Origin: Actinomycetes bacterium
Lineage (GTDB): Bacteria > Actinomycetota > Aquicultoria > SURF-47 > JAUUWJ01
DNA length: 13,729 bases
NCBI GenBank assembly: GCA_030589175.1
Contig: JAUUWJ010000006.1
Coordinates: 1 to 13,729, forward strand
Reading direction: 5' to 3'
This document shows positions 5,891-13,729 of this stretch, piece after piece (the stretch's first letter is position 1; every line of letters starts with the position of its first letter). Below the pieces are notes generated by a model that worked only from the letters and a program-made list of their open reading frames with translations, searched no databases and was not told the origin of the DNA. Both the position numbers and the translations under genes were made by a program.

Positions 5891-7162
5891 CTACTTAATA
5901 CTTTTTTTAAGTGTTTCAATGTGCGACTTAGCTTGTTTGGCTATGTCACCTTCGGGCTGTAGCTCTAAATATTTCTCGAAATAGCCGGTTGCCGTATTCG
6001 AGTCTTTCTTGCTTTGCCAATATACAAGCCCAAGGTTGTAATATATTATCGCATGTTTGTCATCTACTGCAAGTGCTTTGTGGAGCTCTTTTATTGTTTG
6101 ATCTGTTTGTTTGTTTTCATAATAAGCATTAGCTAAATCAAGCCTAGTGTTGATATCTTTTGGCTTAATAATTATCGCTTTTTTAAAATAAGTGATGGCC
6201 AATGTAAATTCTTGATATTTATGGGCTTTATTTGCTTGTTCATTTAGTGCTTCAAATGATTTATCTGATTTTGCTTTTACGATTTTATTTAGCTCTGAGA
6301 AGGCTACGTCATTTAAGCTTAAATAAAAATGTAGCCGGCTTATGAATGCTTCAATGCGAAAGTTGCGTTTTTTTCCTTTATGATTTTGCTCTAGCAAATC
6401 CAGTGCTTTGTTGTAGTTTTCGGAATCTTTGTAATAATGGCCCATTTCTATATAAAGTTCAGCTAGTCCAAATAGAGCTTTTTGATCATTTGAATCTTTA
6501 CCTAGCAATTTTAGGTATTGCTTTTCCTTTGCCTCAAATAACTGTACTCTGGCAACCAAGTCTGGCGGCCCCTTAATCGGAGCTTCAAAAACACTTGAGA
6601 GTACAACAATTATTGCGATAATACCCCCCAAGATTAGAGCGAGAAACACGGCCATTATCGGATTCTTTTTGATTGTAGCTATTTGATTGCTGAAAAATCG
6701 TTTAACTTTAGAGCCCTTTGATAAACCCGAGTGGTGCATGATTTTTATGTCCAGTGATTGAGCCTTGATAAGCATGTTCAAATCGTTAGTAACTATCGTG
6801 ATTTCTTTATCTTTGTTGTCTTCCTTGAATTGATTGGCTAAAGCTAAAATCTGATCATCTTTAAGCTTAACGTTAAGATTTTTCGGGATATTGTCCGTGT
6901 TAAAATCAGCTACTTTGATAATTGAGCCGTTTTCCAGCGCAACGCCTTTTTGCAGATCTCCCGCAGCCGAGATCGAAAATAGATTACGCGAGACTTGGCG
7001 CCCGTTGAACTGAAGGGTTTTATCAGTCCTTATCATCTTGATCTTATCAAGCTCTTTGAGAACGGTTTGAGGGATAACTACGATGGCGTTAGGGTATTTG
7101 TATAAAGCTTGCGGCTCGGTTAATAGGACGTTTGTATCTAAAATTAAGATATTCTTTATCAT
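5891..7162 (-). CDS. PIN domain - transmembrane helix - TPR fusion protein
   Basis: The 423-residue protein has three parts. Residues 1-145 resemble the PIN ribonuclease domain of PhoH2/YlaK-type proteins: LDTNVLL with Asp9, PQTVLKELDKIK with Glu37, DDQILALA with Asp102/103, and VTNDLNM with Asp127, so the acidic metal-binding set is intact. Residues 169-191 form one transmembrane helix, preceded by a basic stretch (KGSKVKRFF and IKKNP) that by the positive-inside rule keeps the PIN domain cytoplasmic. Residues 201-415 hold four to five TPR-like helical repeats, predicted outside the membrane. The PhoH ATPase that normally follows this kind of PIN domain is absent. The ATG overlaps the stop of the upstream gene as ATGA, and trxA begins 5 bases after its own stop. 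I infer a membrane-tethered RNase with an external protein-binding arm; activity is unproven and I do not know a named family. Confidence 0.85.
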   Translation of the reverse strand: MIKNILILDTNVLLTEPQALYKYPNAIVVIPQTVLKELDKIKMIRTDKTLQFNGRQVSRNLFSISAAGDLQKGVALENGSIIKVADFNTDNIPKNLNVKLKDDQILALANQFKEDNKDKEITIVTNDLNMLIKAQSLDIKIMHHSGLSKGSKVKRFFSNQIATIKKNPIMAVFLALILGGIIAIIVVLSSVFEAPIKGPPDLVARVQLFEAKEKQYLKLLGKDSNDQKALFGLAELYIEMGHYYKDSENYNKALDLLEQNHKGKKRNFRIEAFISRLHFYLSLNDVAFSELNKIVKAKSDKSFEALNEQANKAHKYQEFTLAITYFKKAIIIKPKDINTRLDLANAYYENKQTDQTIKELHKALAVDDKHAIIYYNLGLVYWQSKKDSNTATGYFEKYLELQPEGDIAKQAKSHIETLKKSIK

Positions 7163-7521
7163 ATTTTTATATCAGCACTCGCAGAAACTTTTACTCTTCT
7201 ATATTTTTTTAGTGCTTCAACTCTACTAATTATAACTGTTTTTTCGATGTCGGTTTTAATTGTTACGTGGACAGTACTTTCATCGAATTTATATGAAATA
7301 AGCTCTGTGTCACGAGCTGCAGCTGTATTTTTTGCGGCCTCTAGAGCGCTTCCTTCAGACTCTGATTGCCTGTATTCAAGAGCAAAGCTTTTGGCTATTT
7401 CTTTAGCTTCATCTTGTCCGTTGTAATACGTGAAAAGATAGGCAGCTGAATCATTTACGATAACGCCGATAATTATTACGACTATTATTACTTTTAATAC
7501 CGTTCTGTATAAGTCTTTCAT
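7159..7521 (-). CDS. Small membrane-anchored protein, TadE-like character
   Basis: I do not recognise a named family. The 120-residue protein has a short basic start (MKDLYRTVLK), a hydrophobic helix at about residues 8-30, then an outside region: a helical, Ala/Glu-rich stretch (36-70) and a beta-rich end (74-120) with alternating hydrophobic residues, closing VKVSASADIKI. That plan recalls TadE-like pseudopilin-related proteins, where one N-terminal helix is followed by an extracytoplasmic domain ending in a Val/Ala-rich strand; this is a resemblance of layout, not a confirmed homology. It lies 68 bases after murJ and overlaps the PIN-TPR gene by 4 bases (ATGA), so the two are probably made in a coupled fashion and may interact in or outside the membrane. 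No clear ribosome site precedes the ATG. Confidence 0.7.
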   Translation of the reverse strand: MKDLYRTVLKVIIVVIIIGVIVNDSAAYLFTYYNGQDEAKEIAKSFALEYRQSESEGSALEAAKNTAAARDTELISYKFDESTVHVTIKTDIEKTVIISRVEALKKYRRVKVSASADIKI

Positions 7522-7561
7522 TGCTACGAAAAAATACTGTTTCTAATTGATTTATATTATA

Positions 7562-7573
7562 AATATAGCAGAA
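7562..7573 (-). promoter_or_regulatory. Candidate extended -10 promoter before the TadE-like gene
   Basis: The minus strand reads TTCTGCTATATT, identical to the box at 4679-4690, ending 40 bases before the ATG. A TATAAT follows about 2 bases later on the same strand, so an internal promoter for the small membrane protein, PIN-TPR and trxA genes is plausible. -35 matches are poor. Confidence 0.42.
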
Positions 7574-7589
7574 CTTAGTGAAGGATGTA

Positions 7590-9209
7590 TTATCGTTTTT
7601 GTCTTTTCAGTAAATCTCTAACTAGATTGACTTCGGGGCTTTTAAATACAACAATCGAAGAAAAGTAGATAGAGACACTTAAGGCAGCGGGAATACCGAA
7701 TAATAGCAAGCGGTCAAATAGAGATTTACCGAGAAAGAAAGGATCGATAAGTTTTAAGCTAAAGAATGCTACAAGGCCCATAAAAACGGCGGCTATGAAG
7801 AATTTAGTGTTTGAAATAATGACTCGTTTTTCCATTGGCCCCACCTTTTTTCTCAACATAAACCATATAAGGGCAAAGCTTATAAAATAAGCTAGAGAGC
7901 GGCCTAAAGCGAGGCCTTTAACGGAGAGAACATCAATTATGAGCAGATCAAAGACGATATTAAAAATCATGCTTATAATGCTTATTATTGCCGGTGTTAT
8001 TGTGTCTTGCCTCGCATAGAAAGCTCTTAGGAGAAAATAAAAGCCGGCAAAGAAAAATAATCCGAGTGCAAAAAAGCTAAGTACTTCAGCTACTTGAATT
8101 GCCGCTTGCTGAGAAAAACCTCCGTGTCGATAAGCCAGGGAAGTAATAGGCTTGCTTAGCACAATAAGGCCAATCGAGGCGGGCCAAATAATGAAACCGA
8201 TAGTTCTTAATCCTAAAGAAATCTGCTTCTTAAATTCTTTTATATTACCTTTTGCAATGTTTTCAGAGAGAGCGGGGAATAAAGCGTTTACAACTGATAC
8301 TGCAAAGATTCCGAAAGGAAGTTGAAAAAACGGCCAGGCAAATTGCAGGGAAGTGACGCCGTTTGAGAACTGCCAGCCGAGGTTCATTTCTACAAACATA
8401 GGGACAATATTGCCCATAACATAAAACAATAGCGGCCAGGCCATCTTTGCACTTTGTATAATGGCCGGATGTCTAATATTCAGGCTTGGGACGTATTTAA
8501 AACCTATCTTAAACAGGCTAGGAATTTGAACAAGAAAAAGAAGAAAAACGCCGGCTGTTGTACCAACTGCTAAGGCGGTTAGGGCAAATATAGGGTTATT
8601 TTTTATGTTAGGGCCATAGAAGAACACAACTGTTATTATTACGGCAAGGTTGTTTAGTATGGGGGCAAAAGTCGGTACGCCAAAGCGCCTGTATGAATGC
8701 AAGATTCCGGTCGCAATTGCTCCCAACCCGTAAAAAAGGATTTGTATGGCGAAAAAACGAAAGAAAAATATTGCTCTTTCTATGTCTTGGCTTCCGGACA
8801 TAGCAGTTTGTATTTTTACGAAGTAATAGGGAGCTAAGGTTCCCAGGAGGGCGATTGAGCCTAGGATAATAAACGCTAGATTAATTATGATACTCGCGAT
8901 CTTAAAAGCCTCTTTCTCTCCTTTTTTGGCCATATATTCGATGAATATTGGAATAATGATAGAGCTTAAAATACCGCCTAAAACCAGTTCGTATATATAG
9001 TTTGGGATTATATTAGCTAAATTATAAGAGTCGAGAATGAGTTGGCTGGTGCCGATAGTGCCTAATACCGTAGAGAGAGCAGTGAATTTTAAGAAGCCTG
9101 TTACTCTGCTAATACTGGTCAGCGCAGACATTAGTAGAGTATTTTGGGCAAAAGACTTTTTGCCTAGCTTAGCTTTTGGTATGAAGTTTGCTGCGTCGCG
9201 CTCTGACAT
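7590..9209 (-). CDS. murJ: Lipid II flippase MurJ (MviN family)
   Basis: MurJ moves lipid II across the cytoplasmic membrane for peptidoglycan synthesis. From the ATG at 9209 the protein has 539 residues and about 14 hydrophobic helices, as expected of the MOP-superfamily flippase. Family landmarks include SRVTGFLKFTALSTVLG at the first helix with its conserved Arg, and the segment NLANIIPNYIYELVLGGILS, typical of MviN proteins. A TTG at 9227 in the same frame would add six residues, but the strong AGGAG at 9216-9220 sits 6 bases before the ATG and would lie inside that longer version, so I choose 9209. The start overlaps the end of the DUF6049-like gene by 41 bases, indicating one transcript. 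A DUF6049 protein next to murJ is also the arrangement at mycobacterial Rv3909-Rv3910. Confidence 0.96.
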   Translation of the reverse strand: MSERDAANFIPKAKLGKKSFAQNTLLMSALTSISRVTGFLKFTALSTVLGTIGTSQLILDSYNLANIIPNYIYELVLGGILSSIIIPIFIEYMAKKGEKEAFKIASIIINLAFIILGSIALLGTLAPYYFVKIQTAMSGSQDIERAIFFFRFFAIQILFYGLGAIATGILHSYRRFGVPTFAPILNNLAVIITVVFFYGPNIKNNPIFALTALAVGTTAGVFLLFLVQIPSLFKIGFKYVPSLNIRHPAIIQSAKMAWPLLFYVMGNIVPMFVEMNLGWQFSNGVTSLQFAWPFFQLPFGIFAVSVVNALFPALSENIAKGNIKEFKKQISLGLRTIGFIIWPASIGLIVLSKPITSLAYRHGGFSQQAAIQVAEVLSFFALGLFFFAGFYFLLRAFYARQDTITPAIISIISMIFNIVFDLLIIDVLSVKGLALGRSLAYFISFALIWFMLRKKVGPMEKRVIISNTKFFIAAVFMGLVAFFSLKLIDPFFLGKSLFDRLLLFGIPAALSVSIYFSSIVVFKSPEVNLVRDLLKRQKR

Positions 9210-11067
9210 AAAATGCTCCTGAGACAATTAAAAATAACAATAATGCTATAGCGGCTACATAATACCAAAATACAGAAGGAAGCTGTGTGGAGACAAGAAA
9301 ATACTTTTTTGTTACTACTTTATCTTTAGATTTCAGTATGACCAGAACTTTGTGCTGGCCGCTTTTGAGAACTTTCACTGGAATGCTTAACATATTTTCT
9401 TTAGGGTTTATAAAGATTGTCTTTTTTCCTTTTCCTACATCAAGGTCTTTGGATTTTATTACAAGCGACAATTTCAACTTAGAATTAGTATCGTTTTGGA
9501 TTTTTATCGGCAGTTTACCATCTCTGCCAGTTAAAGTGAGAGAGCTTAACTTTAGCACTATCTTTGAAAGCTCGTCGTCTAACAATTCTTTTGCTTTTTT
9601 AGCCAGGATTCTTGCTTGTTCTGCTGAAGTGTTTTCATCTTCGGCTAGATAAATAGACATTTGAGCTTTTTGAAAAGATTTATTTTCAGTTGTGAAAACT
9701 TCTTTTAATAAAACATAATTGGCTCGTGCTTTTCCCAGGTCAGAGTTTTTCCTATTTTTATTGATTTCTTTGATCTTTTTCGTTGATGTTTTTCTCTCAA
9801 TGTCTTTTAGCGGGACTAATTTTATCCATTTAATTTTTTTGATCGTATTTAGTAAATGAGTAATATTTTCCGGTTTTGGCACGTTTTTTGAAATCAAAAC
9901 GATTGAATTGTTATTTACATTTATGGCTTGAGTTAGATGAGCGAGCACTTTCATAGTTGAAGCCTGAGTGTTTTCGCTACCAAGCAAAGGGGTTGTTGCC
10001 GGAAGATATTTAAATCCCATCGTTGCATTATTCATTATCCAGGCTTCAGATTTAGAAGATGTCGGATTACAGTAATTGTTTATATAGAGCGCAGAGTGGC
10101 TTAGGCCAAAGATTTTTTCGAGAATAGTTTTGCCTTGTTCAATTTGATCTTTGAGATCATTATTAAGAAGTGTTTGGCAATCTATTTGACTGTAGCTAGT
10201 GGCAATCATATTTGCTTGGCCTTTCATGAAAAGCTTATTATAAATATCTATAAGCCTTTTGGCTTTCAGTGAAGAAGGACTGGAGTCTGGCATAAATTTA
10301 AGTTTATCTGTCTCTCTTAAGTTGTAGCCGTTAGCGATAATTTGGATTGTTTCAGCTAGCATCGGGCTTACTATAAAATTGATTTTTCCGCGATTTTTAG
10401 ATGCAATCTTATAATATTTTTCAATTTTAGGCAGTATCCTTTTCTGGGTGAAGTCATCGGTAATATTTTTGTCTGAATCGATATGAGGCTTATCGGCCAG
10501 CTTAAGCGCTAAAGCTGTATTAATGACTCCTTTGACGTCTTTTTTCTTGACGCCGACTTCGGTGCTAAATTTTGAGATTGTTTTTTGGTTTTCCGTCAGC
10601 ATTATCCGTAGAGAGGTTTTACCTAAATCTAAGCCAAAATCAGTAACGTTATTTTTTGAAAACTCGATACTTTTTTTAGTTCCTACTTTCAAATTTCCCA
10701 AGAAGAATGTACGAGAATAAACTGGGTCATCTTTGGCTCCGATTACAAGCGTCACTCTGGAATCCGAAATATTTTGGGTTGGGTTTATATCAACTTTGAT
10801 TGTCATATTATCAGAAGACTCATATACAAGCTGATTCAGCTTTACCGATAAATTGGATTTACCATAAGCTGTTATCGGATTAATAAGGTAGGTTATTGTA
10901 AATATTGCTACTATCACTAGACCAGTTAGCTCTTTCCACATATCAACAGACCACGGGATTACTCGAGGATGAAAGCTAGTCTTTGCTGCAAGATGTTTGC
11001 CACGATGGGCGTTTAAATTGGCATTAAGGGATTGTCTTTGGGGCTCCATATTGTTTTTGTACATCAA
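9169..11067 (-). CDS. DUF6049-like membrane-anchored envelope protein
   Basis: Up to 632 residues. A basic cytoplasmic start (1-42) leads to a hydrophobic anchor at about 46-66, then a large extracytoplasmic region, a second hydrophobic helix near 600-620 and a basic tail (RARRSK). After the anchor comes a beta-rich segment (70-170). A middle domain has NFIVSPMLAETIQIIANGY and ALYINNYCNPTSSKSEAWIM, resembling the degenerate glycosidase/deacetylase-like core of actinobacterial DUF6049 proteins. A Lys-rich helical part and an immunoglobulin-like beta segment (about 510-595) precede the last helix. DUF6049 proteins lie upstream of murJ in mycobacteria (Rv3909) and are thought to be envelope-related, function unknown. 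Possible starts are TTG 11067, ATG 11064 and ATG 11049; none has a good ribosome site, and 11064 seems most natural. Family assignment rests on layout and synteny. Confidence 0.78.
   Translation of the reverse strand: MMYKNNMEPQRQSLNANLNAHRGKHLAAKTSFHPRVIPWSVDMWKELTGLVIVAIFTITYLINPITAYGKSNLSVKLNQLVYESSDNMTIKVDINPTQNISDSRVTLVIGAKDDPVYSRTFFLGNLKVGTKKSIEFSKNNVTDFGLDLGKTSLRIMLTENQKTISKFSTEVGVKKKDVKGVINTALALKLADKPHIDSDKNITDDFTQKRILPKIEKYYKIASKNRGKINFIVSPMLAETIQIIANGYNLRETDKLKFMPDSSPSSLKAKRLIDIYNKLFMKGQANMIATSYSQIDCQTLLNNDLKDQIEQGKTILEKIFGLSHSALYINNYCNPTSSKSEAWIMNNATMGFKYLPATTPLLGSENTQASTMKVLAHLTQAINVNNNSIVLISKNVPKPENITHLLNTIKKIKWIKLVPLKDIERKTSTKKIKEINKNRKNSDLGKARANYVLLKEVFTTENKSFQKAQMSIYLAEDENTSAEQARILAKKAKELLDDELSKIVLKLSSLTLTGRDGKLPIKIQNDTNSKLKLSLVIKSKDLDVGKGKKTIFINPKENMLSIPVKVLKSGQHKVLVILKSKDKVVTKKYFLVSTQLPSVFWYYVAAIALLLFLIVSGAFYVRARRSKLHTKS
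9216..9220 (-). promoter_or_regulatory. Ribosome binding site that decides the murJ start
   Basis: AGGAG on the minus strand, 6 bases before the ATG at 9209. It lies within the coding sequence of the upstream DUF6049-like gene and argues against the in-frame TTG at 9227. Confidence 0.75.
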
Positions 11068-11198
11068 TCTTATTTTCAGACTAATCTATGACCACCGTCT
11101 TTCGGGTAGAAAGTTTTAAGCAAAATAGATAAGCACAAATAATATTATAATAGAAAATACCTAATAGATAGATTCGGTTTCTTCATTTCTCCTAGAAA

Positions 11199-11215
11199 AA
11201 GATAAATTTTATCTT
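11199..11215. promoter_or_regulatory. 17-base perfect palindrome, candidate operator
   Basis: AAGATAAA-T-TTTATCTT is a perfect inverted repeat of 8-base arms around one base, midway between the divergent genes. A dimeric regulator could bind it, or it could form by chance in AT-rich DNA. It lies 184 bases before lon and 132 bases before the DUF6049-like start. Confidence 0.4.
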
Positions 11216-11318
11216 GCTACATAAAGTAAAGCTAGATTCATAATTTAGTTTTTCTCTAAAGTCTTTTTGAAAAAAGTCGATGAAATAGTTAAGAAAGTAT
11301 TGTTCTTGATGAGGCATA

Positions 11319-11338
11319 AAGTACGTATAAGTTCGTAT
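11319..11338 (+). repeat. Tandem decamer AAGTACGTAT / AAGTTCGTAT upstream of lon
   Basis: Two adjacent 10-base units differ at a single base, so they repeat at about one helical turn. The first overlaps a TATAAG that could be a -10 element. This spacing would suit side-by-side binding of an activator or repressor near the lon promoter. Confidence 0.4.
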
Positions 11339-11387
11339 TCTTTAATATCAATAGGGTTGTTGAAACGAGAGTTCTATAAGTGAATTT

Positions 11388-11395
11388 GAGGAGGG
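11388..11395 (+). promoter_or_regulatory. Strong ribosome binding site of lon
   Basis: GAGGAGGG contains a full AGGAGG and lies 3 bases before the GTG at 11399. It fixes the non-ATG start and predicts efficient translation. Confidence 0.85.
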
Positions 11396-11398
11396 TTT

Positions 11399-13729
11399 GT
11401 GGCTAAAAGAATAATTAAGTCGGTTTTGCCAAAACGAATGCCGATGATACCGCTGAGAAATTTAGTTGTCTTTCCAAATCTTGTTGTGCCTTTGTTTGTT
11501 GGACGGCCTAATTCGATAAGCGCGTTAGAGAATGCTATGAAAGCCAATCACACGATTGCTTTAATAGCCCAGAAAGTCCCCGAGACAGAAAGTCCCGAAG
11601 AAAAAGATTTATATGAAATAGGCACGGTAGCTAATGTTATGCAGGAACTTAAGTTACCAGACGGAACGGCTAAGGCTTTAGTTGAAGGTATTAGCAGAAT
11701 AAAGATTAAGCGCTTTGTCAAAACAAAGCCATATTTTGAAGTCGAATACGATATTTTAAGGGATGTATATAACAAAGATATAGAGGTAGAGGCTCTAATG
11801 AGAACAGTGGTTGCTCAGTTCGAAAAATGTGCCAATCTGGGCAAACCAATTCCGCAAGAAGCATTGCTCGCATCCATGAATATAGAAGAGGCAGGCCGCC
11901 TAGCTGACTATGTTATTTTTAACTTGAACTTGAAGACAGATGAAAAACAGCAAATACTCGAAGCTCTTGAACCCAAAAAACGTTTAAAAATAGCCAGCAG
12001 CTTTTTGGAAAGAGAAATAAAAATCTTAGAAATAGGGCGAAAAATTCAATCGCGCGTGAAAAATCAAATGAGCCGTACACAAAGAGAGTTCTTATTAAGA
12101 GAGCAGCTCAAAGCGATTCAATCGGAATTGGGCGATGCAGACGGTGAGACAAGTGAAAGCGAAGAGCTTAGATCTAAAATTACCAAAGCAAAAATGCCCA
12201 AGGAAGTGGAAGAAAAAGCGCTTAAAGAACTAGATCGTTTCTCTAAAACTCCGGCTGCCGCTGCCGAAAGTTCGGTAATCAGGACATATCTTGACTGGCT
12301 AATAAATTTACCTTGGGCCAAAAAAGACAAGAAAGAGCTGGACATAAAGGAAGCTCAAAATGTACTGGATGAAGACCATTATGGTCTTGACAAAGTCAAA
12401 CAAAGAGTAATTGAACATCTTGCTGTACATAAATTGTCAAAAAATTTAAAAGGACCTATTATTTGTTTTGTAGGCCCACCTGGGGTTGGCAAGACGTCAA
12501 TTGGTCGCTCAATTGCAAAGGCCTTAGGGCGAAAATTTATCCGGATTTCTTTAGGAGGAATTCGCGATGAAGCCGAGATACGCGGTCATCGCCGTACTTA
12601 CGTAGGTGCATTACCTGGACGAATTATCCAATCTATAAATCAAATAAAGAGTTCAAACCCCGTATTTATGATGGATGAAATCGACAAGGTAGGGGCTGAT
12701 TTTAGGGGTGACCCGACATCGGCTTTATTAGAAGTTTTAGATCCTGAGCAAAATTATAGTTTTAGCGATCATTATTTGGAAGTACCATTTGATTTAAGTG
12801 ATTTATTTTTTATCACTACCGCAAATATTTTAGATACAATCCCGCCTGCCTTAAAAGACAGGATGGAAATTATTCATTTTCCGGGCTATACGGAAGATGA
12901 AAAGTTCAATATTGCCAAACTATTCTTAGTTCCAAAACAGCTAAAGGCACACGGTCTAAAACCCAAGAACCTGACATTCGGTAAGGATTCTTTGGTAAAT
13001 ATTGTAAGAGAATATACACGGGAAGCCGGAGTCAGACAGCTTGAACGTTCAATTGGTGCGATTTGTCGCAGAATAGCCAGGGCTGTAGTTGAGCGTAAGA
13101 GAATTTCCACAAGGCTTACCGAGCATAAAGTAAAAGAGATATTAGGAACGCCGAAGTTTCAGTACGGGGTAGCAGAAGAGCAAAATGAGGTAGGGGTTTC
13201 AACCGGACTAGCGTGGACAAATGCTGGCGGAGATATCATAAAAGTAGAAGCCACTGTTATGAAAGGAAAAGGGAAATTAACCTTGACTGGCCAGCTAGGC
13301 AAAGTTATGCAAGAATCAGCCCAAGCTGGTGTTAGCTATATTAGAAGCCGTTATCGTTTTTTGGGAATCAAGGAGGATTTCTACAGCAAATATGATATTC
13401 ATATTCATGTCCCGGCCGGAGCAATACCAAAAGACGGACCGTCAGCCGGGATCACTATGGCTACTGCGTTGGTGTCGGCTCTTACAAAAAGAAAAGTCAG
13501 AAAAGATGTCTGTATGACCGGTGAAATAACACTTAGAGGAAATGTTCTACCGATAGGCGGAGTCAAAGAAAAACTGCTTGCTGCTCATAGAGCTGGTCTT
13601 AAAACTGTCGTTTTGCCGGTTGAGAATAAAGCTGGCTTGGATGAAGTTCCAAAGCATGTAACTAAAGAGCTGAAAGTAATATTTGTAAGTACAATGGATG
13701 AAGCTCTTGGCTTAGCTTTGACAAAAAAA
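11399..13729 (+). CDS. lon: ATP-dependent protease Lon (3' end outside window)
   Basis: Lon is a cytoplasmic hexameric AAA+ protease that degrades misfolded and regulatory proteins. I translated 777 codons from the GTG at 11399 to the window edge without interruption; only a few C-terminal residues should be missing. The LON substrate-binding domain starts [20 protein letters not shown] (residues 14-33), followed by a helical region with [20 protein letters not shown] (about 224-243). The ATPase has Walker A GPPGVGKT (359-366), Walker B FMMDEID (423-429) and the sensor segment [18 protein letters not shown]. The serine-lysine protease has Ser682 in KDGPSAG and Lys725 in [12 protein letters not shown], matching the E. 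coli Ser679/Lys722 pair by motif and spacing. Key residues are all present. The gene is divergent from the envelope operon and has no visible HspR or HrcA operator, so the expected heat-shock control is not evident. Confidence 0.98.
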   Translation, partial: MAKRIIKSVLPKRMPMIPLRNLVVFPNLVVPLFVGRPNSISALENAMKANHTIALIAQKVPETESPEEKDLYEIGTVANVMQELKLPDGTAKALVEGISRIKIKRFVKTKPYFEVEYDILRDVYNKDIEVEALMRTVVAQFEKCANLGKPIPQEALLASMNIEEAGRLADYVIFNLNLKTDEKQQILEALEPKKRLKIASSFLEREIKILEIGRKIQSRVKNQMSRTQREFLLREQLKAIQSELGDADGETSESEELRSKITKAKMPKEVEEKALKELDRFSKTPAAAAESSVIRTYLDWLINLPWAKKDKKELDIKEAQNVLDEDHYGLDKVKQRVIEHLAVHKLSKNLKGPIICFVGPPGVGKTSIGRSIAKALGRKFIRISLGGIRDEAEIRGHRRTYVGALPGRIIQSINQIKSSNPVFMMDEIDKVGADFRGDPTSALLEVLDPEQNYSFSDHYLEVPFDLSDLFFITTANILDTIPPALKDRMEIIHFPGYTEDEKFNIAKLFLVPKQLKAHGLKPKNLTFGKDSLVNIVREYTREAGVRQLERSIGAICRRIARAVVERKRISTRLTEHKVKEILGTPKFQYGVAEEQNEVGVSTGLAWTNAGGDIIKVEATVMKGKGKLTLTGQLGKVMQESAQAGVSYIRSRYRFLGIKEDFYSKYDIHIHVPAGAIPKDGPSAGITMATALVSALTKRKVRKDVCMTGEITLRGNVLPIGGVKEKLLAAHRAGLKTVVLPVENKAGLDEVPKHVTKELKVIFVSTMDEALGLALTKK

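Larger units (their letters stand above)
11068..11398. other. Divergent intergenic region between the DUF6049-like gene and lon
   Basis: These 331 AT-rich bases separate two divergently read genes and must hold both promoters. A palindromic ATTATAAT (11144-11151) gives a TATAAT on each strand; on the minus strand it lies about 80 bases before the DUF6049-like start. On the plus strand TATAAG occurs at 11325-11330. None has a convincing -35. I see no HAIR (CTTGAGT-N7-ACTCAAG) or CIRCE element, the usual heat-shock operators. No reading frame of credible size is present. The palindrome and tandem decamer are listed separately. Confidence 0.6.

Noticed and set aside
9037..9652. Open frames on the plus strand opposite the DUF6049-like and murJ genes
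   Set aside because: They are antisense shadows of convincing minus-strand genes and show no protein-like character.
11068..11398. Heat-shock operators (HAIR or CIRCE) before lon
   Set aside because: No CTTGAGT-N7-ACTCAAG or TTAGCACTC-N9-GAGTGCTAA match, even allowing a few mismatches, was found by eye.
11548..13517. Several open frames on both strands inside lon
   Set aside because: The Lon frame is continuous with all motifs intact; the others are out-of-frame or antisense shadows.

Overview
The window is a gene-dense, AT-rich (roughly 40% GC by eye) bacterial chromosome segment with 11 protein genes, one tRNA gene and no recognisable mobile element or CRISPR array. Several features point to a low-GC, deep-branching Actinomycetota lineage, as inference rather than proof. 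An MFS transporter sits next to thymidylate kinase, and some Actinomycetota fuse the two. A large DUF6049-like envelope protein precedes murJ, as at mycobacterial Rv3909-Rv3910. The order tmk - holB - ricT (PSP1) is also typical of Actinomycetota and Bacillota.

Region 1 (1-3900, plus strand): the C-terminal part of an MFS transporter (cut by the window edge) overlaps a class I fumarase beta-type protein. Then come thymidylate kinase (tmk), DNA polymerase III delta-prime (holB), a RicT/PSP1-family protein and tRNA-Thr(CGU). This is a replication and nucleotide housekeeping string with an unexpected orphan fumarase half inserted.

Region 2 (3971-11067, minus strand, listed in transcription order from 11067 down): a DUF6049-like membrane-anchored envelope protein; the lipid II flippase MurJ; a small membrane protein with a TadE-like look; a PIN domain - transmembrane helix - TPR fusion; thioredoxin with a CNPC active site; then, after a repeat-rich 218-base gap, an Fe/Mn superoxide dismutase and a Dph6-like PP-loop ATPase. 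The first five are tightly packed or overlapping and probably one envelope/redox transcription unit. SOD and the Dph6-like gene look like separate units.

Region 3 (11068-13729): a 331-base divergent intergenic region holding a 17-base palindrome and a tandem decamer, then the ATP-dependent protease Lon, complete at its GTG start and running off the right edge (777 codons visible).

The most unusual items are the membrane-tethered PIN-TPR protein, translationally coupled to the TadE-like protein; the orphan fumarase beta half between MFS and tmk; heptanucleotide-phased intergenic repeats at several sites; and a shared extended -10-like box before two minus-strand genes.
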